Shown: piece after piece, positions 59,369 through 64,000 of the stretch
Numbering within the stretch: position 1 is the first letter of the stretch
Layout of the letters: the number at the start of each line of letters is the position of its first letter
Assembly (NCBI GenBank): GCA_040768925.1
Contig: JAXGLZ010000001.1
Coordinates: forward strand, 806,001 to 870,000
Reading direction: 5' to 3'
DNA length: 64,000 bases
Source of the DNA: CALNBC01 sp040768925
GTDB lineage: Bacteria; Bacillota; Clostridia; Christensenellales; CALWSW01
Notes under the pieces: generated by a model
Told to the model about the DNA's origin: nothing
Databases searched by the model: none
Seen by the model: only the letters and a program-made list of their open reading frames with translations
Translations under genes and position numbers: made by a program

Positions 59369-60991
59369 ATGGCAGCTTCAGAGAAAAAGAGTTTTTCGCC
59401 CATAAAAATTTTAGAAAGCCTTAAAAAAATAGAAAAGGGCAAGAAGATACGCATTGCCATACTTTCTGTTTTAACGATTGCCGTCATTGCGGCGCTGGCT
59501 ATTTTTCTGAACCAAAAAACGTATACCGTGCTGTATAGCGGGATGGACGCCGCGGATACGGGCAAGGTGCTTACCGCCTTGAGCGATATGGGCGTCGACG
59601 CCAGGACCCAGGGGGAGGACACTGTGCTCGTCCCCGCGGAACGGGCGGACGAAATCCGCCTGGAGCTGGCCGCCCAGGGGTATCCGTCCAGCGGCGTCAA
59701 CGATTACAGCATCTATGAAGGCGCCTCCGGCCTCGGCACCACCAGCGCCGAAAAGCAGGTTTATTACAAATACACGCTGCAATCGAACCTCAGGGCGACG
59801 ATCCTCAAGATGGACAAGATCGCCGACGCCGTCGTTAACCTCGACCTGGGGGAGGACAGCTCCTTCGTTCTTTCAGAAAACAAAAGGCCCGCCACCGCTT
59901 CCATCCTGGTCACACTCAGGGAGGGCGATTCGCTGAGCCGCAGCGAAGCCAAAGCCATCAGGGAGCTTGTGGCAACGAGCATTTCGGGACTCGATCCGGA
60001 AAATGTCCGGATTGTCGATTCCAAGATGCATCTTTATACCGATGAGGATGAATACGGGGCCCAGACCGCGGATTCGCGACTCGAATTGCAAAACAGGGTG
60101 CGCGATCAGCTCAGTCAGCAGATCACCAACCTGTTCGGTCCGGTTTTTGGCGAGGAAAACGTGATCGCGGCCGTCTTTGTCGAGTTGAATTTCGATGAAA
60201 AGAGCGTCGAAAGCATCGAGTATTCCATACCCGAAGGGAAAGAAGAGGGGATCGCCGTCAGCATGAAGGAGCTGGTCGAGGCGATCACCAACGGCGCGGA
60301 AGGCACCCCCGCGGGAATTGACGCCAACGGCAATGCTTCCCAATACCTCGCCGCTTTGGAAGAAAACGAAAACGCCGTTTATTACAATCTTTCAAGGGAA
60401 GTCAATTACGAGGTAAACCAGACCATAACCCAGATCAAAGAGGCCCAGGGGCAGATCGAGGGCCTTTCGGTATCCGTGATCATCAACAGAACGGATATCG
60501 GAAGCTACGCGACCGAGGTTAAAAGACTTGTTGCCTCCGCCGTCGGGGCAAAGGAGGAAAACATCACCGTCAGCGGAATGGCCTTTGGCGGGATGGAGGC
60601 CGCAAAGGAAGAAAAGAGCCAGGCGGCGGAAGCCGCGGTGGCATACACGCGGGAAAAAGAGGCCGAAGAGCGGAACGCGGAGATGATCCGCCTGATCATC
60701 ACCGCGGGGGCGGGGCTTTTCGTCATGATCTTCCTGCTGCTGATCATCAGGGCGTTCAGGCCGGGGAAGGAAAAAAAGAAAAGAAGGAAAAAAGGTGAAA
60801 AAAGCGGCGGTATTGAGGTTCTTGTCGGAGCGGAAGAAGCGCCTCCCCCGCCCGCCAAAACCGAAACAGAGATCAAACCTGAGCTTAGCTTGGGCAGCAA
60901 GGACAGCAATCTCAAAGCGGTGGAGGAATTCATATACGGCAACCCCGAATCCGCCGCCAATCTGCTGCGCAACTGGTTGAACGAGGAGTGA
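59369..60991 (+). CDS. fliF: Flagellar MS-ring protein FliF
   Basis: 540 residues. Membrane segment 1 at about 30-50 (AILSVLTIAVIAALAIFL), YscJ/FliF ring-building motif domains with VLYSGMDAADTGKVLTALSDMGV, EIRLELAAQGYPSSG and DKIADAVVNLDL, membrane segment 2 at about 447-468, and a cytosolic C-terminal tail (SAANLLRNWLNEE) that binds FliG. It starts a fliF-fliG-fliH-fliI operon with TAAGGA upstream. Confidence 0.96.
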   Translation: MAASEKKSFSPIKILESLKKIEKGKKIRIAILSVLTIAVIAALAIFLNQKTYTVLYSGMDAADTGKVLTALSDMGVDARTQGEDTVLVPAERADEIRLELAAQGYPSSGVNDYSIYEGASGLGTTSAEKQVYYKYTLQSNLRATILKMDKIADAVVNLDLGEDSSFVLSENKRPATASILVTLREGDSLSRSEAKAIRELVATSISGLDPENVRIVDSKMHLYTDEDEYGAQTADSRLELQNRVRDQLSQQITNLFGPVFGEENVIAAVFVELNFDEKSVESIEYSIPEGKEEGIAVSMKELVEAITNGAEGTPAGIDANGNASQYLAALEENENAVYYNLSREVNYEVNQTITQIKEAQGQIEGLSVSVIINRTDIGSYATEVKRLVASAVGAKEENITVSGMAFGGMEAAKEEKSQAAEAAVAYTREKEAEERNAEMIRLIITAGAGLFVMIFLLLIIRAFRPGKEKKKRRKKGEKSGGIEVLVGAEEAPPPPAKTETEIKPELSLGSKDSNLKAVEEFIYGNPESAANLLRNWLNEE

Positions 60992-60995
60992 TCAA

Positions 60996-62006
60996 ATGGC
61001 CTTGCACGATAAATACAGCCCGAGGGAAAAAGCCGCGATACTGATGATCTCCGTTGGAAAGGATTACGCGGCCAAGGTGTATAAATACCTCAGCGACGAG
61101 GAGATCGAGCAGATGACGCTGAGCATAACCAGCGTCAGAAGGGTCGAGCCTGAAATCAAGGAGTCCGTGGTCCAGGAATTCATCCAGATGTGCATCGCCC
61201 AAAAGTATATTTCCGAGGGCGGCATCGATTACGCCCGGGATATTCTGGAAAAAGCCTTCGGAACCGATGACGCGAACGAGCTGATCATGCGCCTTTCCGC
61301 ATCGCTGAGGGTCAAGCCCTTCGACTTTATCAGAAGGGCCGATTCCACCCAGGTGCTCAATTTCATCCAAAACGAGCACCCCCAGACCATCGCCCTCATT
61401 CTTTCGTATATCGACCCGAAGAACGCGGCGCAGATCCTTGCCGAACTGCCCCTTGAAAAGCAGACCAGCGTGATCGCCCGCATCGCGAATATGGGGATCA
61501 CCTCGCCGGAATACATCAAAGAAACCGAGCGCATACTCGAAAAAAAGCTTTCCACCCTGAATTTTGGCGACGCCACCTCCACCGGCGGAATCGACAGCCT
61601 GGTCAGAATCCTCAACAGCGTCGACCGCGGCACCGAGCGCCATCTTTTGGAATCGCTGGAACAGCGGGACGCCGATCTTGTGGAAGAGATCAAAAAGCGC
61701 ATGTTCGTGTTCGAGGATATCGTCAATCTTTCGCCCCAGGCGATCCAGCGCGTGCTGAGAGAGATCGACAACAGGGACCTCTCCATCGCGCTCAAGGGTG
61801 TTTTGGGCACCCCGGTCGAAAAGGTCATCATGGAAAACGTTTCCAAGCGCCTGCAGGAAATGATCAAGGAAGACATGGAGGTTATGGGCCCCGTGCGCGT
61901 GAGGGACGTGGAAGAAGCCCAGCAGAAGATCGTCAGCGTCATCCGACAACTGGACGAGACCGGGGAAATCATCATTTCACGCGGGGAGGAAGGCATCATT
62001 GTTTAG
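60996..62006 (+). CDS. fliG: Flagellar motor switch protein FliG
   Basis: 336 residues. N-terminal FliF-binding part with YSPREKAAILMISVGKDYAAKVYKYL, the middle EHPQTIALILSYIDP motif (about 127-141), and the C-terminal torque-generating domain with FEDIVNLSPQAIQRVLREIDNRDLSIALKG. It couples the rotor to the stator. GAGG lies before the ATG, 4 nt after fliF. Confidence 0.97.
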   Translation: MALHDKYSPREKAAILMISVGKDYAAKVYKYLSDEEIEQMTLSITSVRRVEPEIKESVVQEFIQMCIAQKYISEGGIDYARDILEKAFGTDDANELIMRLSASLRVKPFDFIRRADSTQVLNFIQNEHPQTIALILSYIDPKNAAQILAELPLEKQTSVIARIANMGITSPEYIKETERILEKKLSTLNFGDATSTGGIDSLVRILNSVDRGTERHLLESLEQRDADLVEEIKKRMFVFEDIVNLSPQAIQRVLREIDNRDLSIALKGVLGTPVEKVIMENVSKRLQEMIKEDMEVMGPVRVRDVEEAQQKIVSVIRQLDETGEIIISRGEEGIIV

Positions 62007-62718
62007 AATCGACAAGTCCTTCGTGGAGAGCATGAATCTCAACAAGGAAGTTGTGGTCATCACCAATAAAGAGATTCTGGAGGACAAGCCCAAGCCCAAG
62101 GCCCCGCCCCAAAGCCCCCCGGCCCCGGATACCGGGCAGGAGCAGTCGGAAAAGGCCAGAGAACAGGCGCAAAAGCTGATTGCCGAGGCCGCGGAGCGCG
62201 CAAAGGAGATCGAGGAGACGGCCAAAAAGGACGGCTACCGCGACGGGTACAGGGACGGATACAAAGAGGGAAAAACAGAGGCGGACCGCGAACTGGAGGC
62301 ATTGATCCGCGCCCAGACCGAAGATGCAGAACACGTTTTTAAGAAGCTCGAAGCATATAAGCAGGATCTTTATCAGGATCTTTTGGAAAGTGTGCTCGGG
62401 CTTTCTTTCGATATAGCGGAGAAAATCATTAATATTAACCTGGAAAGAGACGATTTAATATATAAGGAGATCGCAAAAAAAGCGATTCTCGCCCTGGAAT
62501 CCCCGTCAAAGTGCATATTGCGCGTGAGTCCCTCGGAATACGAGCGCTTTTTCGGCAAAGGCGGCCAGTGGCTCAGCGACGAGATCGGATGCCCGCCTTT
62601 CGAGGTGGTGTGCGATCCTTTGATGGAAGCGGGCGGCTGCATCGCCGAATCGGACGACGGGGTCGTCAACTCGGGTGTGCGCGAGCAGCTTGAGAAGCTC
62701 GGCCGCGAGCTGTTTTAA
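61999..62718 (+). CDS. fliH: Flagellar assembly protein FliH
   Basis: 239 residues from TTG 61999, overlapping fliG by 8 nt, with GGGGAGGAAGG 5 nt upstream. The N-terminal part has Gln/Glu-rich GxxxG-type helices (YRDGYRDGYKEGKTEADRE in outline), and the C-terminal half matches the V-ATPase E-like FliH domain (LGLSFDIAEKIININLERDD). It regulates FliI. Adjacent genes are the expected partners. Confidence 0.92.
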   Translation: MFRIDKSFVESMNLNKEVVVITNKEILEDKPKPKAPPQSPPAPDTGQEQSEKAREQAQKLIAEAAERAKEIEETAKKDGYRDGYRDGYKEGKTEADRELEALIRAQTEDAEHVFKKLEAYKQDLYQDLLESVLGLSFDIAEKIININLERDDLIYKEIAKKAILALESPSKCILRVSPSEYERFFGKGGQWLSDEIGCPPFEVVCDPLMEAGGCIAESDDGVVNSGVREQLEKLGRELF

Positions 62719-62730
62719 GGGGCGGGCGCC

Positions 62731-64000
62731 ATGAAGTTTTTTGACACGAGCAAATTCTCCAACGCCGTAAAAAATGCCGAAACCCTGGAATACGGCGGCC
62801 GCATCAGCCAGATCCTCGGGCTGACGGTGGAAGCGGCCGGCGTCACCGCCAACGTGGGGGACATCTGCCGGATCTACACCGAAAAGCGGGATCAATACAT
62901 CCTTTCCGAAGTGGTGGGATTCAAGGACAAAAAGGCGATGCTGATGCCTTTTGGCGAGCTTTCCGGCGTCGGGCCGAACAGCTACGTGGTTTCCGAAGGG
63001 CAGTCGCTGCGGGTGCCGGTGGGAAGGGCCTTCTGCGGAAGGGTGCTGGACGGCCTGGGCAACCCGATGGACGGCGGCGAACCCATCCACCCCGAAAGCT
63101 ATTACCCGATCAACAACAACCCCCCGAACCCCATGGACCGCAACCGGATCACCGAACGGATCTCTTTGGGGGTCAAGGCGATCGACTCCATGCTCACCCT
63201 GGGCAAGGGCCAGCGCGTCGGCATATTCGCCGGCAGCGGCGTGGGCAAAAGCACTCTGCTCGGCATGATCGCGCGAAACACCACGGTGGACATCAACGTG
63301 ATCGTGCTGATCGGCGAGCGGGGGCGGGAGGTCCGGGATTTCCTTGAAAAGGACCTGAAGGAAGAAGGCCTCAGGCGCTCCGTGCTGGTGGTGGCCACTT
63401 CCGACCAGCCCGCGCTGGTCCGCCTCAAATCGGCCATGGTGGGCACCGCGATCGCGGAGTTCTTCCGGGATCAGGGATACAGCGTACTGCTGATGATGGA
63501 CTCTTTGACCCGGTTCGCCATGGCCCAGAGGGAAATCGGCATGGCCATCGGGGAACCCCCGGTTTCCAGGGGATTCACCCCTTCGGTCTACGCCATCATG
63601 CCAAAGCTTTTGGAGCGCGCCGGAAACGGCAGAAAAGGCTCCATCACCGGGCTTTACACGGTGCTGGTCGAGGGCGACGATATGGACGAGCCCATTTCCG
63701 ACACCGTCCGCGGCATATTGGACGGCCACATCGTGCTTTCAAGAAAGCTGGCGAATGCCGGCCATTACCCCGCGATCGACGTGCTGCAAAGCATCAGCCG
63801 CCTGATGCCGGACGTGGTGGAGGATGAAAACCTCAAAATGTCCAGGTATCTGCGCGGCGTGATGAGCACATACAAAGAAACCCAGGATCTGATCTCCATC
63901 GGGGCTTATAAAAAGGGCTCCAGCAAAAAGATCGACGAGGCCGTCGACCTGATCGACGCCATCAACGGCCTGCTGTGTCAGCAGGTTGACGTGCGGTTCA
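62731..64000 (+). CDS. fliI: Flagellum-specific ATPase FliI (partial at window end)
   Basis: The frame runs from ATG 62731 with AAGGGGCGGGC upstream to the window edge, about 423 codons without a stop. Walker A GSGVGKST is at about 169-176, preceded by LGKGQRVGIFA. The rest of the core is clear: VIVLIGERGREVRDFLE, YSVLLMMDSLTRFAMAQREIG and EPPVSRGFTPSVYA. Ending at QQVDVRF, only a few C-terminal residues are missing. It energises export with FliH. fliJ, flgD, flgE, fliM and fliY are expected next but lie outside. Confidence 0.96.
   Translation, partial: MKFFDTSKFSNAVKNAETLEYGGRISQILGLTVEAAGVTANVGDICRIYTEKRDQYILSEVVGFKDKKAMLMPFGELSGVGPNSYVVSEGQSLRVPVGRAFCGRVLDGLGNPMDGGEPIHPESYYPINNNPPNPMDRNRITERISLGVKAIDSMLTLGKGQRVGIFAGSGVGKSTLLGMIARNTTVDINVIVLIGERGREVRDFLEKDLKEEGLRRSVLVVATSDQPALVRLKSAMVGTAIAEFFRDQGYSVLLMMDSLTRFAMAQREIGMAIGEPPVSRGFTPSVYAIMPKLLERAGNGRKGSITGLYTVLVEGDDMDEPISDTVRGILDGHIVLSRKLANAGHYPAIDVLQSISRLMPDVVEDENLKMSRYLRGVMSTYKETQDLISIGAYKKGSSKKIDEAVDLIDAINGLLCQQVDVRF

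Overview
The window is a 64 kb GC-rich chromosomal segment from a flagellated, probably monoderm member of the Bacillota (Clostridia-like). This rests on SepF/DivIVA, the rbgA-rnhB-comM-dprA-topA-trmFO neighbourhood, CheC/CheD chemotaxis, the FliW-CsrA-flagellin set, a SwrB-like gene behind the flagellar sigma factor, YlqG/YlqH-like and YaaR proteins, and strong Shine-Dalgarno sites with many TTG/GTG starts. No rRNA, tRNA, CRISPR array or transposase was seen. The species cannot be fixed from sequence reading alone.

Layout. 1-8.1 kb: the 3' end of an HlyD-like gene, yggS, sepF, a DivIVA-domain gene, an FMN-binding lipoprotein, an SDR enzyme, an ECF sigma factor with a membrane partner, and a SorC-type regulator. 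8.2-20.4 kb: a tightly overlapping run rbgA-rnhB-yraN-giant tandem glycosyltransferase-gtrA-comM-dprA-topA-trmFO. 20.5-25.7 kb, minus strand: a small catabolic cluster with a YhfZ-like regulator, a RuBisCO-like protein, a frameshifted SDR and an FGGY sugar kinase. 26.0-30.8 kb, minus strand: cheC-cheD-cheY-cheA-HD-GYP. 31.0-37.5 kb, plus strand: FliK/YlqG-like, YlqH-like, a papain-fold hydrolase candidate, fliD, fliS, a FliT-like gene, yaaR and cheW. 37.9-56.1 kb: cheB, a lytic transglycosylase, flgB-flgC-fliE, fliO-P-Q-R-flhB-flhA-flhF, a PilZ protein, fliA, a swrB-like gene, two FlgF/FlgG-type rod genes, a yvyF-like gene, flgM-flgN-flgK-flgL and fliW-csrA. 56.8-58.0 kb: flagellin on the minus strand. 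59.4 kb to the end: fliF-fliG-fliH-fliI, with fliI cut by the window edge.

Flagellar control can be read from the DNA. Four sites match the sigma-28 pattern (TAAA, 15 nt, GCCGATAA/T). They lie before cheC, the transglycosylase, the FlgF/G pair and flagellin. The sigma factor (fliA) and its anti-sigma factor (flgM) are both here. The flagellin leader carries a GGA-loop hairpin plus a GGA-bearing Shine-Dalgarno site, the arrangement used by the FliW-CsrA translational switch.

The two most unusual things are the following. (1) A family of four modular intergenic repeats (about 1.9, 37.6, 39.0 and 56.4 kb). Each is bracketed by its own pair of near-identical terminator-like hairpins, and a 53-nt sub-module is present or absent at two fixed places inside the repeat. 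This looks like a nested, non-coding mobile element that uses terminator hairpins as targets. (2) The RuBisCO-like protein/FGGY kinase/SDR/YhfZ cluster, whose substrate cannot be assigned from known pathways.
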